Shown here in pieces: positions 33,606 through 46,264 of a stretch of DNA of 64,000 bases; the first letter of the stretch is position 1; each line of letters opens with the position of its first letter. The notes below the pieces were generated by a model. It saw nothing but the letters and a program-made list of their open reading frames with translations, was not told the origin of the DNA and ran no database searches. The translations under genes were made by a program, and so were the position numbers. The stretch covers positions 1,641,001 through 1,705,000 of the forward strand of contig JAPFBL010000068.1 of the NCBI GenBank assembly GCA_026182355.1, in the 5' to 3' direction. The DNA comes from Hermatobates lingyangjiaoensis (Eukaryota; Arthropoda; Insecta; Hemiptera; Hermatobatidae).

Positions 33606-34559
33606 ATTATATATAACAATATTATTTTTTTATACCAAAATAATAATAACAGCAAAAAGTCAGGTTTTCTAAGGCTAGTCAAACGACAAACACGTTTCAT
33701 CGAGACTTTTGCTAAATTTGTATATCACCAAAAAAAAAGGCTGTACAAAAAAAATCAAATAAACTCAAACCGTACAGAAAAAAATATGCATTAAAATATT
33801 ACCTCAAATGACATATATTATGAGACATATTGGAAATATCTCATGTTTCCAAAGTTATTAGAATTACATACCTTACTTATAAATACATTTTCAATAAACT
33901 AAAAATAGAAGAGAAAGAAATTTAAAATCAATAATATTGTAATTTACTTTGCTATGATTAGTAATCACTTTTTTTTTTATTGCATTTGTTGTTTGATTTG
34001 AAATATTAATACTCTCGGTTGATACTTGGTTTAGTTCACAATCTAGTGTTTTTCCGTTATTGAATTTGAAATTTAGTGTGTTTACTAATGATGGCATGGT
34101 CACACAATGCACATATACGTTTTTCCTTTTAATGAAATTTCTATGTTCTACTACCGACTATCTATGAACAAACATATCAGGGATTGAACAGATTTTTAGA
34201 TTAAAATAGAACTGATATTTGGTTTATTTATTGCATTTTCTTGTTCAACAAGTAGAATGTTACAACTGTAAATATTCCAGATTAAAAACTGAAAAATCTT
34301 CCAAAGTATGAAATATTCAAAACACTAAACAATAAACTGTTATATCAGAGGTATAAAATAAGATTGGGAATGGTTATTTTGAAACAACTGCCAGTATTAA
34401 CATGAACGTTATCTTAAGCCATGATAACAGGAAAATAAGTTAATTTTCATCGACACTAACTAACTAAAATTACACTAACTTATATATATATATAGTATCA
34501 TCAAGGAAACTATTCACAAAGGACAACAAATGTTTCAGTACTATAGGTTCACAGTAAAT

Positions 34560-34740
34560 AGAAAAACAATCTTACAGTCTCTAATTATTGGTTTAACCGT
34601 CATTAGTAGAGAATAGGTAGGAACACCAACCGCACGTTCGAAGAGACGCTTGGAACCGTCGCTCCTGATGACGGTTAAACCAAAAATTAGAGACCGTAAG
34701 TGTGTTTTCCTATTTACTCTGTGCCTATAGTTTATTCTAA
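34560..34740. mobile_element. inverted unit with two hammerhead-like cores (AATT subfamily)
   Basis: The minus strand carries CTAATGA (34600-34606) with GGT/ACC and AATTAGAG. The plus strand carries CTGATGA (34665-34671) with GGT/ACC, AAAA and AATTAGAGACCGTAAG. In both, the essential G of GAAA is replaced (CCAAAA, CCAATA), so neither should cleave. It is close kin to the 19.5-kb unit, but arranged head-to-head instead of in tandem. Confidence 0.65.
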
Positions 34741-34741
34741 A

Positions 34742-34743
34742 GC

Positions 34744-34782
<39 letters not shown>
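34742..34782. repeat. (TA)n microsatellite
   Basis: A pure TA run between the inverted hammerhead unit and the PLE N-terminal fragment. Confidence 0.9.
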
Positions 34783-34785
<3 letters not shown>

Positions 34786-34929
34786 ATTAAAATAAGCAGC
34801 AGCTTCTGCATTGACCAGTTTCTTGTTGACACTCTCTAGTTTTTGTATCACTTTGCGGTGAGACTCTGGTAGCTTCCAAAGAAGGTTAGCAAAAGACATT
34901 AACACACACAATAAACATAGGTCAAACAC
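34783..34929 (-). pseudogene. probable PLE N-terminal coding fragment, copy 2
   Basis: The minus-strand frame starts MFDLCLLCVLMSFAN and continues LLWKLPESHRKVIQKLESVN and KKLVNAEAAAYFNN before running into the TA array. The second half matches the minus-strand frame at 20.1 kb at protein level. A hammerhead-like motif on the same strand (34985-35036) lies about 56 bases upstream, matching the PLE order of terminal ribozyme then ORF. The N-terminal Met and Leu-rich start may not be the true start. PLE assignment is inferred from context. Confidence 0.45.
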
Positions 34930-34984
34930 GAAAAACTAAATTTTAATCACTGTTTTAATCACTAAATTAACAAACTAAATAAAA

Positions 34985-35036
34985 ATACGTACAAGCTTTC
35001 GGCTCTCATTCGCCATCTTCACCATCTTCAGGTATA
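34985..35036 (-). ncRNA. hammerhead-ribozyme-like motif, AGCT subfamily
   Basis: On the minus strand: TAC before the core, CTGAAGA (35025-35031), a longer helix II region, GAAA (34997-35000), self-complementary AGCT, T at H17, then GTA pairing with TAC. The core has A for G at one position relative to CTGANGA, so activity is doubtful. A TA array (35041-35066) borders it upstream. Confidence 0.45.
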
Positions 35037-35069
35037 AACTAATATATATATATATATATATATATATGT

Positions 35070-35740
35070 ACCTAAAAATTTATTTACTTTGCAATATTGA
35101 CCTGCATCATTAAACTGATGTACAGAGTGGTCAATGCCCGCTGATTGCCAACAAGTGAGAAATTCAATGCGATTGGTGACTATTTATAGCAACAGAGTTT
35201 GTTTAAAAGTATTAAAATAGAAGAAAATTTAAGACCCTTTTTAACCAAACACCTTTAAAGTGAACTTAATAGAAGAAAAATGAAACACTCATCGACTGAG
35301 CAGTGTAATGAATTTAACATTAATGTGGCTCACTCCCTATTATCAAAGAGATAATAAGTTGAAAAGACTGTTTGCTAAAATGTTTACACGCAAAAAATGG
35401 GATATATTCACATTTGCATAACACTTGTTTACCATATAGCAATTTTCTAATCAAACTTCTTCTTCAAATAAACGCTAAAGCTAAACTAATGGAGGAGTGT
35501 TCCCCATAAATTAACCAATAAAGCTTCCAGAACGGACCAGTCAAGATAAAAAAAGATCTATGGCGACTTAAATGAATCTCCCCTAATTAAGTAGACTAGG
35601 GACTTCTTTCAAACAGTATTAGAGACATTTTTCATTAGATAATCTTCTCTAGAAAAAAATACAACCTTTAACGAATTGTCGTACGGCTTAATCTAAAACT
35701 AGACTCAAACTGTTATGTTTACTTAAGAAGCTTTGCACAA
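35070..35740. other. AT-rich intergenic DNA, nothing recognised
   Basis: No supported feature between the TA array and the next inverted-repeat unit. Confidence 0.3.
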
Positions 35741-35749
35741 CACAACATT

Positions 35750-35996
35750 GTAGGTTTAACCATACTGGGGTAAATGATGGATTTACACAAAAAAACCTTT
35801 TTATTCTACTCGTTTCAAACACTTCGTGCTCATCTTCAGGAAAACTTCCAAAGGAAGAAGTGGAGGACAACTCTGGTTGGACCAGTTCTTATTTTGGAAG
35901 TTTTCCTGACGATGAGCACGAAATGTTCGAAACGCGTATAATAAAAAAGTTTTGTGTCTGTGGAGACTTTGATTTATCCATTTACCCCAGTATGAG
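35750..35996. repeat. inverted-repeat unit with two hammerhead-like cores (ACGCGT subfamily)
   Basis: The left arm (about 35752-35852) is an imperfect reverse complement of the right arm (about 35892-35996), around a centre of about 40 bases. The right arm carries CTGACGA (35907-35913), helix II GAGCA/TGTTC, GAAA and palindromic ACGCGT. The left arm has the mirror, CTGAAGA with GAAACGAG, whose palindromic helix III has decayed. Frames on both strands are by-products of the palindrome. Confidence 0.7.
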
Positions 35997-36904
35997 TAAA
36001 TACCACACAATTACGGATTGCACGAATACAACTAATGAGTTATAGGTTTACCCGTTAAAATGTTAAGAACGTAAAAGAATGTTAGAGGAAGCTATTGAAA
36101 GATTATTTTCTGATTTGTATGGTTTTAAAATTAGATGACGGAATTACTGGTTCAAATTTATTATGCAGTTGTATTATTCTTAAAACTTGTATTTGATCCG
36201 CGTTCAGTCAGTTTGTAGTTATTAATCTGGTCACCAATAAATTAATTATAAAACACCTGTTCATTAAAGCATGTTTTGTTTTATTTTAAGGACAGCATCA
36301 GTTGACATGATGTAATATTAACCTGTCTGTCCAACTATAATCTCCTTCGATTTAATCGAAATTAATCCTTAAAATACTGCTTCTATATAAGTTTGAGTTA
36401 TTTCATTAGTTAATGAATTATTAACATTAATGACAATTATTCCCTAAATATTTAGTCATCATGTATGTTTATTTGAATATCAGGCAAGTGATTCCCTAGA
36501 GCTTGTAATAGAAACGATTTGTATTTGTATGCATAAAAGATCGATGTCTTTTATGACATCGGGAGCTGCAGACGCCGTAACCTGTTTGAAAACCCTTCTG
36601 CGATGGGTAAAAGATGCAATACTTATGAAATTGTTAAAAAAAACTTCTATATTACTGTAAAGCAATAATATTCCCATGAACTGTTAAAAAGAGAGCAACG
36701 CAGTGTTAAACTGGCAGAGACTGCTAATCTCATATCATTGTACAAATTTATCTTACTTCAGAAATCGTTGTTGTAGCCGTCTAACCGGGTTCACATGTAA
36801 TGCGTCTTCAAGTAAAATCCAAGATGGTCAAAATCAATCAGACGTAAGATAGACACGAGATAAGACAGATTTATATAATTAATATGATGTTTACTACCTT
36901 CTGA

Positions 36905-37075
36905 GAGGGTAGTCCAGCAGCATGCGTGCTCATCTTTGGACAGGTAGATCACGGGTTCGATATTCGCTCTAGCTCATGATTTATTGCAGCAGGAGGTGAA
37001 TAAATCTGAGCACGTTGTTTCTCAGATTGGATGCCTAGCCGTCCGACTTTAGTCTGTCACTATCTTCTCCCGTTA
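36905..37075 (+). mobile_element. tRNA-derived SINE (copy 5), diverged
   Basis: The head has GGGTAGTCCAGCAGC and a B-box-like CGGGTTCGATATTCGC. The body has GCAGGAGGTGAATAAATCTGAGCACG, as in the other copies, reduced here to about 170 bases. It is old and truncated. Confidence 0.65.
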
Positions 37076-37099
37076 TTTGTAGATCATGTATGACTATAC

Positions 37100-39840
37100 A
37101 AACAATTATTGCAATTGAATCGACTCTGATACTTTTCCGCTATACTCTGTACTTGAGTTCTTTGTCCATCATGCATGCATAATCAAAACCAATCAAACGT
37201 AACTGATATGTTGTTTTGATGCATGTTTGCCTATAGAAGGTTGTACCGAACTACATGTTGTTCCCTTTAGCAAACATTAATGTCAGACACATAGTGATAA
37301 GAGTGTTGAATGATTATCTAATTTCATTAGATAGAGCTTCAGAGATAGATTCACACAAACTTATATATATAATAAAACTATATGAATGAAGCAATTTAGT
37401 GATGTATGTTTTACTTCTCTGTTTATTTATGTGTGCTTGCATGGTGACATCACAGCACCCTTTTGAAAAATAAATCTGTATTACTTTCCATGATTTTTAC
37501 TCTTTATGTCTAAGGCACAAAGAAACATAATAAGAATGCTTAATTACTTCTTAAAAATCCCTAGTGAATGATTTATTAAGTTATCTCTACACCTAAATTT
37601 TGTACAAGCACTATGCGCTGAAAGGGATAAAACATTGATCAACATATTCACGTTTAAATATTTAAAATGCAAAAACTTTTTCGATCTGAAAACACCTAGT
37701 CCATTATAAGCTTCGTTCTCTATGACTTTTATTCGTAACATTTTTCTTTTTGGTGTCATCTAAAGTGTTAAAATTTCATGAAACTGTAAATCTCTAAACA
37801 TTTTAGCTTTTATGTCACTGCTGCAGGTGTTTTTACTGAACAAGTTTTGTATAATTTTTTTCCTCTTAAGGATATACTAATATCTCATTTATTCTACTGG
37901 TTAAATTATAAACTGCAGGTTAATTAACAATAATTGTTTCCAACGCACATAGTTCCAGGTCTTTACATTTCTCAGTTTCTTAGGGAGAGAAGTTTGGCTC
38001 ATTTGTTTCTTATATAAAAGAAAAGAATTCTTTCCTAAATTCATAGGTAAAACCTTAAACTCATAGTTTACTTTTTAGTCATTTGTATGAATTGTTCTCC
38101 TTTATTTTTTTATTATCTAACTTTACTAAATTCCGTTTCGCTTGAAATTTATGTACAATTGAAAAAAGACAATACATCTATACTAATAGTTTAAACCAAC
38201 TATGTCGATTCAACTGTGATTATCTTTTAATGAAGCTTCTTTTTTTAGTCCTTAATATGTTGCTAGAGGATAAAGTTTCCCGCGAACTAACAGGAAAATC
38301 CTGTTAAAAATATAAACTATTACATGCTGTAGGCCAAAGTTAACCAAAATTGTAGACTGCCATTTAAATTAGTAAAATTCTGTATCAAATAAATAAATGC
38401 ATAGATATTTGACACGGACGTAAAAAATTTGTTATTATGTTTGTCATTGTCTGTTCTAGAGCTATCCAACTGCTGTTGTGCTTATTATTATATTATTATT
38501 ATTACTATTATTATTATTATTGCTATAATACTGGTATTGGTATATTTAAAAAATAAATTTAAAACTACAAACAAGTATTGAATTATATAAATAAACTAAC
38601 AAAATTTATTACTATAATAACAAAAAGTATGAGATGCCACATGACTTCCATTTACTTAATTTGTAAAAAACAGTAGCAACTTATTTGGTAGTATAAAAAA
38701 CTTTGGGGTAAATAACCTTTGGTTCTTATTATTTCCCAAACAAATGTTTTTCTCCTTATTTCTCCCTCCTAGTTCAATAAATTTGAATCTAATTTAGTAT
38801 TAATATAAACATCAACTGTCTTTTCTTTAATGTCTCTATCAATGCATAAAGGTGTCCTTTAAAAAATCGTTTTTCACCATCCGAAAAGTTTTTTTGAACT
38901 CTTCACTCTGAAGAATTTCCGCTTTGCAAGGCAATCTGCATCTAAAATCTCTACTAAAAATTGGGACACACAGGAATTTTAATCAATATCATTTGATGAG
39001 GCTCTTAGCAAATAAAAGAAAAAGTTAATATAATTTTTTTTACAGTAAATAAGTGTACTCTTGGTGTTGACTTTGGCAAACCGTTCAAGCAATAGCGAGA
39101 AATATGAAATTTGCTGTTTTGTTATTACTTTTCAAGTGTTATTTTTATGACCAATTAATATAAAAGAAACACATCATATTTTAAACCTGGAAGTTCTGAT
39201 TAGTACGTGAAATGTGTTAGTAACTAGCCTACCTTATGGAATGAGTTACAGCAAAGAGTAACTTTTTTTCTCTCTTAGAAAAATTAGTTGCTTACATGGA
39301 TAAATAGGGAAATGAAGAATATTCATCTGAAATAGTTATTACAAATTACTGTTTGTAATGTGTTAAAAATAGACATAAGCAATGTTCGAAAAATGTTTAC
39401 TTTACTAAGGGGCAGTGTAACAAATGGTTTGAGGGAATACTGCCACGACAAAGAGGGGACAAACTTCAAAAAATGTGTTTAGATTTCATTGACTGAAAGA
39501 ATAAATTCTGCCCAAGTTACTTTGAGTGAAGACGTAACACAGAATACCTGCAGTTGTGTCAACATTGAATCCCAATTGACCAAGTAACACGTGTGTTCGT
39601 GTCTGGAGAGAAGTGTGTTGGGTGCATGCGGAATTAGATGGCGAATGTCCAGGACGGGCAAACATTCTAAGAGAAACGTCTTACGCCACACTCTTCCTCG
39701 CACACAGAGTACTAACAACGTCATTCATAAATTAATTACAACATGTTAACTGTTTTGACTTAATTGCATAACATTGGTAGAAAAAGAAGTCTTAATTTCT
39801 AGGCAAAATACAATAGACCCACTTCACACTATCTTTGTCG
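37100..39840. other. intergenic DNA, nothing recognised
   Basis: An ATT microsatellite lies at about 38485-38522. A more balanced patch at about 39500-39700 has an 81-codon minus-strand frame without family match. Confidence 0.3.
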
Positions 39841-39849
39841 CTCTCATTC

Positions 39850-40240
39850 TATTTCCTAACTATTACTCACTTTTTTACACTTCACTCTCTCTCTTTCTCT
39901 CTCTCTCTCTCTACCCCTTATCTCATTTCATTCTATTTCACGATCCTTCTCCTTCTTTATCTTCTCAATTCTCAACCTCTCGATCTATTTCACTACCCCT
40001 TTCTCCTTCTTTTGACTTCCTCTCTCCATCTCTCTCTTTCACTCTATTTCCCCTAACTATTACTCACATTTTTACACTTCACTCACTCTCTCTCTCTCTA
40101 CCCGTTATCTCATTTCATTCTATTTTACGATCCTTCTCCTTCTCTGTCTTCTCAATTCTCAACCTCTCGATCTATTTCACTACCCCTGACTCCTTCTTTT
40201 GAGTTCCTTTCTCTTTCTCTTTCACTCATTCTCTCTATCT
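39850..40240 (+). repeat. CT-rich tandem duplication (197-bp unit)
   Basis: CTAACTATTACTCAC recurs at 39856 and 40053, 197 bases apart, and the following TTCATTCTATTT, ACGATCCTTCTCCTTCT and CTCGATCTATTTCACTACCCC words repeat in order. The unit contains CT microsatellites. The 142-codon Ser/Leu/Phe frame is low-complexity. Confidence 0.9.
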
Positions 40241-40249
40241 ATTTATTCC

Positions 40250-42330
40250 TATCTTGCTCAAACCATACCAATTTTTAATGTTTGTACCAAATTTACCTGT
40301 AAAACCACAATCATAAGCTTTAATTACTGAAAACTTAAAACTTAGGCTTCTAAGAAAACTACCCTAAAGGAAGGCTGCAAGAAAAAAAAAGGTATATGAA
40401 TTGTAAAACTTTGAAAACCACAGGCCTAATTAATAAATTAAGTAATATTTCTAACTAATGATTTTTTATAACAAAAAATATAGTACAATATTTATTTGAT
40501 TTGAATAAAAGTTACATTTAAATTCTAATTAAAACGACTGTAAGAGATTAAGAAACACTCAATTGAGGAAACACAAAGACAAGTACAAAAGCAGTTGCAA
40601 AGCAAACACAGACATTCATTAAGTCTAAGCCTTGTTTAGTTAGCTTCTGAAAGGCTAGCGCAGTTGTAATTGCTTTCCTTTTCGTCCCGACTATGCATCA
40701 GGACTACAATCATTTTTAATTGAGCATGTGCATCAACTAGATCTCAAATATTATTATTTTTTACCGTCCCAGTCAAATGGTTTAAAGATAAATATTACTC
40801 AGGATATGGACGTATAGTTAAAACACTCCCACACTGTCATCTTGTCAATTCTCATAACGATTTGATAAAAATAAAACTTCACCTAAATACCACAATAAAA
40901 ATTTAGAATTTTTGATACAATGGTTTCATTAAATTTATCTTAGAAAATCTCTCACTACGTCGCGTTTTATTTACATTTAATTGATTAGATTCAAACTATA
41001 ATTTTGTTAATAACCACTGCTAGAGGTTATCAAAGAAACCATAAGTTGCCAGTTACTACTACAAGTGAAAAGTCTATAAAACCTCTTTTCAAATTATGGA
41101 ATTCTACACAAAATATGCAGTAACATTTTAAACGCTACAATATTTGTCTAACGAATCAAATGTTTTTCACTTGCAAACCGTGATGTCTGCAGGTTTATGA
41201 AGCAGCTGGAAGTCAGCGAAGCACTTAATATACTCATGACTGGGGAATAAGACTCCTTTCCCTTCATCTCCGTATTTTCGAATCGGCAGTCAAAAAAGAT
41301 TATCTTGTACAACCAAATTATTGTACTGGCCCTACTTGCCAAGGACTATATGAGTACTAGCTGCCAAGAAATGCACTATCCTTAGCTACTAGTGCAGACG
41401 GAACATGGTCTTAAACTAGCTCGTGTTGTTATTCCGGTATTCTATTGATAAGACCAACACTTGCACACAGCCACTCTGCACCTGCAATAGTTCAAAAGAG
41501 TATTCATTTTCGGTGAAGAACGACATTTACCTCTAGACCAACGCGAAATGACAACAATGCTAAACCATGTGCACTGGCACATTTTGGAAAATGGAAAGGT
41601 CCACACTGAACATTACTACTATCAACTTTACCATTGCAATCTTATTATAAACTGATCGACAATTTTACTGATCTAATCAATTGCATTCAAAAGAAGCAAC
41701 GAACTAGTAAGTCACAATCAGGAATATATTAATCAAACCATTAAATGGAATGAATCAGATAATGATGTAATCTGAGGCTGTTAATTATGTAGTTAAGCAG
41801 TTAATTATTTTGTAATTTCGTTCTGTTTATCATTTGTTTTTTCTGACAAATCAATAATAAAAGTACTAAAAGTAACAATTGAACTCCAATATAGTATGTA
41901 TAGAAAAACAAAATGCATACATTTTTGAATTTGATATTTAATACTCCTTAGGAATTAACATCACTAAAGAGACGTCCTTGAAGTCAATCTTATTCAAGTT
42001 GCACTGAATGAATTTTCTAGTTACTCAAGTGATACCCCAGGTTTTGTAGATTCTACAAAATATGCCTTTGAAAGTTTGGGTTTGTCCGTTCAATGACTGG
42101 CCTTTTACAAATAAGGTCCTTGATAATCCGATAGGTTATGTAAATGGTTGGTTGAATATCAGTACAAAGGCAATTATAAAGAGGAAATGGATGCCAAGCG
42201 AAACTCTTTGAAAACGTTTTCATAATTGCAGATTGTTGGAGGAAACGAGTCAAGTAGAAACTAGAGTTTTGTCAATTGAATAGTGAGTTTGTCATTGTGG
42301 CAGGTTTACGAAGGATGGTTGGGGAAAACA
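40250..42330. other. intergenic DNA, nothing recognised
   Basis: A modestly balanced patch at about 41150-41480 has a 64-codon minus-strand frame without recognisable family. A CCTGATGCATAGTC word on the minus strand near 40.7 kb is too poor to call a hammerhead. Confidence 0.3.
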
Positions 42331-42334
42331 AAGT

Positions 42335-42655
42335 TTAATTGAGAATAACGAGAGGAGACGGCCTCGTGTTTGCTTCCTGCCTGAGTTTATTTCCATTTAC
42401 AGCGCTGGAGGATGTCCGCCAGCGCGCTCTGGCCGGCCTCGGCGATACCCCATTGAGCAGGCCAGCTCCGGATCAATGGCAGCCCGAGCACGCAAGCCCC
42501 CGCCTCATACAACCCTCAATTACGCCTGCTACTCCTGATAACGTAACCTAATGTGCCCTGACGGCTCCTTCCTCACAGCTGTCTGTTTTAAACTATTTAT
42601 AGCGCCCGCGCGTAAAACTGTAAACATCGTGCCTCTTTGAAGTCAGCTTCAAATA
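42335..42655. other. GC-rich island, candidate conserved regulatory element
   Basis: The strongest GC island in the window, with CGCGCTCTGGCCGGCCTCGG, CCAGCTCCGGATCAATGGC and TTTATAGCGCCCGCGCG. A 70-codon plus-strand frame (42339-42551) crosses it without family resemblance. It is not repeated elsewhere in the window. It could be an exon fragment, but I favour a conserved non-coding element or a CpG-island-like promoter; TTTATAG near 42596 is TATA-like but unproven. Confidence 0.35.
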
Positions 42656-42699
42656 AACAGCTCTTGATTATTTTAATTTTCAACACATAAACATTATTT

Positions 42700-44400
42700 C
42701 TAATGTATAATACTACACTACAAAACAAAATTGTTCCCAATTATTTCGTTTAAAATAGTTACTAATTATAAATTTTTAAAAATATGGATACAATTAAAAT
42801 GACTACCTCAACACACGCAAACACACACAAGGGACATTCAGATAATCCTTGCCATGTGAAGGCTTTTTTAAGTTTGATACACATCATCTTTTCCTTTTCC
42901 ATACAAACATCTGAAATAGCTGATTTCAGCTATTTTATAGCTGTTTTTACTGGTAAGTAAGGGATCTTTTTTTTTTATGAATCTTACTTTTTAGTATGAG
43001 TAGACAGTCTTTTAGTTATTCATCTATTTGAGCCTTTACTCACCAAATTAAAGAAGTCTTTCATACTCTAAGATTTGCAAAGTATAATGAGTTATTAAGT
43101 TCGATTTTATGGTGTTTATTTTACCCAACGATAATTTTACCCAACAATGCGCGTTCATTTATTGTTCCATAGCTGCTGTTTTGTAGTCTTCAATAATTTT
43201 AACACTCTAAAACATCTTTTAATTCTCGCCACTGTTATAGGTAAAGTAAAAAAATAAAATAATGACAAAATACACTTCTGATAAATCACTTTCTAAGCTT
43301 TTGGAAATTGCCTATAATCAATCATAAGTTGAGACAACTTATTTTGTTTTTCAAATAAATAAATAAAGATAAAGCTTTGTTTTTCAGTTTCAAAGTCACT
43401 TAAATACCTGGGCATCAAATTACCTCTAAAAACCTATAGGTTTTTCTCTTACTTTTTTTACAACTTCCTAAAATTTTCATTTCTGATTTTTTGGAAACTT
43501 ATAAAGCAAACACTTAAATAGTCTTTTTACATGAAAAATTCAAATTTATATATTATTCTTGAATAAATTATAACTAAACTATTCCTGAAAAATGTTTTGC
43601 TTGGTGGAAAAGAAACTAATTATTTTTAATCTCCTTCACTTTACAAACGCAGCAAAAGACCTGTATATTATTGATTGTAATCAAGTTGCTGCTTCTGGTT
43701 ATTTGTTTGCATGTTATCAAAATCCTAGAGATTCTGAAATATAAACATATATATTCTGAAACTGTATGAACTCGGAATATTACTTGGTAATATATTTTCA
43801 GTTCCAATATAGATTCATCTCTGCAAGATTTAATAGCTAATGCTTGCATACAGAGTCAGTTAGAATGTTCGAAGAATCTACCTTTGTCTGCTAAAGCCAT
43901 AGCGATAGAATATACACGAAAATTCTCAAAATATATAGATACTAAAATATTTTAAAACAAACAACTTTAGAGAAAATTTAATAACGTATGGTCTCTTAAA
44001 AATCTTACTCTCTACAACTTTTATTTGAAACAATTTATTTTCGACAATTGGCGTTTACCATAAGTTTACATTTTGACATTCTCCTAACATTGATGTGGGC
44101 ATTCGTCCCCAACATTTTGTAATATCTACTTATTACTTTATGAACAAATAACGTTTCATCCCGTTTCTATTTTCTATTTTTACACCCTCAAAATGCCGCT
44201 CCCACCCCTTGCTCCGTCACTGACTCTGTCTGCATGTCTAACTAACAGACATCCCCACACACTAAATTGAGACGTTAGGGTAAATTCAGGCTGTCAAATT
44301 CCACAAAAAGGTGGAACTTTTTTTTTTCAATCCGATAGCGGAATAGTAAGCTTAAAGATACAAATATTTTTAAATACCTATAGTTGAAACTTTCAGTGGT
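42700..44400. other. AT-rich intergenic DNA, nothing recognised
   Basis: No gene, tandem repeat or transposon signature that I can support. Confidence 0.3.
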
Positions 44401-44410
44401 GGAAGCGGTA

Positions 44411-44430
44411 GGGGGGGGGGGGGGGGGGGG
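44411..44430 (+). repeat. poly-G tract, 20 bases
   Basis: An unbroken run of 20 G in AT-rich DNA. It could form a G-quadruplex, but such runs are also a common sequencing or polishing error, so the exact length is uncertain. Confidence 0.85.
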
Positions 44431-45032
44431 AGTAAACTGAGTATATGAAAACAGTTAAGCTTTGTTTAGCAAGACAAAAAAATAGAATAAACAGTTAACT
44501 GGAACGGACAACATTCCATGCAACGTTTTGAGTGTAAGCACTAAAGATAACCTGGTATGATTTAAGAGACAAAGGAACAATCACTGTGACACATCTGCAG
44601 CTAATTACTGCTTAAGTCTCCAGCATGATCTAAAAATAAAACTTGGACATTGTAGCGAGCAATAACTTAAATAGATCTCTATTTAAACCCTCTCAAGAGT
44701 TTATTTTTAAACAATTTTTACAAAGTTTATTCGTTGTTTGTTGATCTGGAAGGATAAAATTATAATTTAATATCTTACCACTTTTTCTTAATTACTATTA
44801 TACAAAATTTACACAAAACGATAATAATTTCTTAACATAAAAAATCTTGCCCTGACTGAAGGCTATGTATTAGTGAAATCACCATTTCGTCTATCCCTGT
44901 AAATTGAATCATAATCATAAACCTGTTTATACACCCTCACAAACTTTCTTCCAAAATCGTCAAAATGAATTCAGGCACGTCAAAGCATGCATGTTATACG
45001 CAATCAAGTAATTTATCTTTTTTCACCATTAC

Positions 45033-45034
45033 TA

Positions 45035-45071
<37 letters not shown>
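45033..45071. repeat. (TA)n microsatellite
   Basis: A pure TA array left of the 45.1-kb palindrome. A shorter TA run (45401-45415) lies at its right edge. Confidence 0.9.
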
Positions 45072-45072
<1 letters not shown>

Positions 45073-45104
45073 CAGATTCAATAATATATCGACCGTTTGA
45101 TAGA

Positions 45105-45403
45105 ATAGGTGTGTTCTCTAATCGGGGTTCGATCAATTTTCCAGGATAAAAAATCAAACTCTCGTTGCCAACGTTTCGGTTTTATTTAAAACCTTTTTCA
45201 TAGGCAGAAGTAAGAATTTTTTAACTAAGAAAATGAAATTTACATTGTTGTTCCTTTAAATAATGTAAATTTCATTTTCTTAGTTAAAAAATTCTTACTT
45301 CTGCCTATGAAAAAGGTTTTAAATAAAACCGAAACGTTGGCAACGAGAGTTTGATTTTTTATCCTGGAAAATTGACCGAACCCCGATTAGAGAACACACC
45401 TAT
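45105..45403. repeat. long near-perfect palindrome with hammerhead-like remnants
   Basis: Positions 45105-45246 pair with 45262-45403 around a 15-base centre, with very few mismatches (for example GATCAATT against AATTGACC). Each arm carries GGTTTT...AAAACC, GAAA and palindromic ACGT, followed by TGGCAACGAG. The CTGANGA position is decayed (CCTATGA). A single diverged arm lies at 8.84-8.96 kb. The unit is bounded by TA tracts. Near-identity of the arms implies a recent origin or gene conversion. Confidence 0.85.
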
Positions 45404-45419
45404 ATATATATATAGTAAA

Positions 45420-46260
45420 TTTATAATATTTCATCATTTTTTATTTCATTTGCATTGTAATTGTTATACATATGTAAAATAAAGAAGAATGGATTTAAAA
45501 TTTCATACTTTATTAATTGCAACATAACTAAGGATAAATACAATGCATTCGACTCCCAAATTTCAATACTGAGACTTGACAGATCTGAGACCGAGACACG
45601 TGCGAGAAACAAGTCCGGAAATTGGCAACACTGGTAAGTGGTAGCCTAATTGTGGGTAGTGTACGCATACAACAAGGTAGGTCAGCTAGGTTATTCTCTG
45701 CTTCACACAAAGCACAATTACAATTATCAAATACAGGTGTATACAGTTATTTTATGTTCATTATACTCTAAAATACGTAATAATTATATTCTTTATGCAT
45801 AGTAAAGGTATAATTTGCTTAACATAACGAAAGTGAAGTAGCCTAGGCTACTCGGTCTTGCTCTGCCCTTATTGTGAATTACCCGGATGATTATTTCTGC
45901 TATTCGGAAGAAAAAAAAAGTACGGAAACCATAAAGTATGGTTTCTTGAAGTACGGGAACTTGAGGGCCATGTATAGTTATAATGATAACCATACCCATG
46001 GGAATAATATAAAGAACAAATATAACTATTTATACTGTTGTCTAAATACTGTTGGCCTATGTTGTGTAGTAAAATAAAACATATCAAATGGACTCAGGTA
46101 ACTTCAAAACGTGTCAAGTATATATTTTTTCCATGATTTATATTTCTAATTGCAGTGAAGTAAATAAAAAAGGTTATTTTTGTAAAAGGATTGAAAATGG
46201 AATAGGCATGGGGAAATAAAGGATGTTTTAACTAAAGGGAAATGCAAATGAATGACGTTT
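45420..46260. other. intergenic DNA, nothing recognised
   Basis: Several overlapping short frames on both strands, none recognisable. There is a small hairpin GAAACCATA...TATGGTTTC near 45925-45945. Confidence 0.3.
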
Positions 46261-46264
46261 GAAA

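Noticed and set aside
39774..40202. 142-codon Ser/Leu/Phe-rich frame
   Set aside because: It is a translation of a CT-rich tandem duplication with low complexity and no family match.
40660..40720. Hammerhead-like word CCTGATGCATAGTC on the minus strand
   Set aside because: The core has C for A at a key position, and neither helix III nor helix I forms.
42339..42551. 70-codon frame in the 42-kb GC island as a gene
   Set aside because: It has no family resemblance; open frames are expected by chance in GC-rich DNA.
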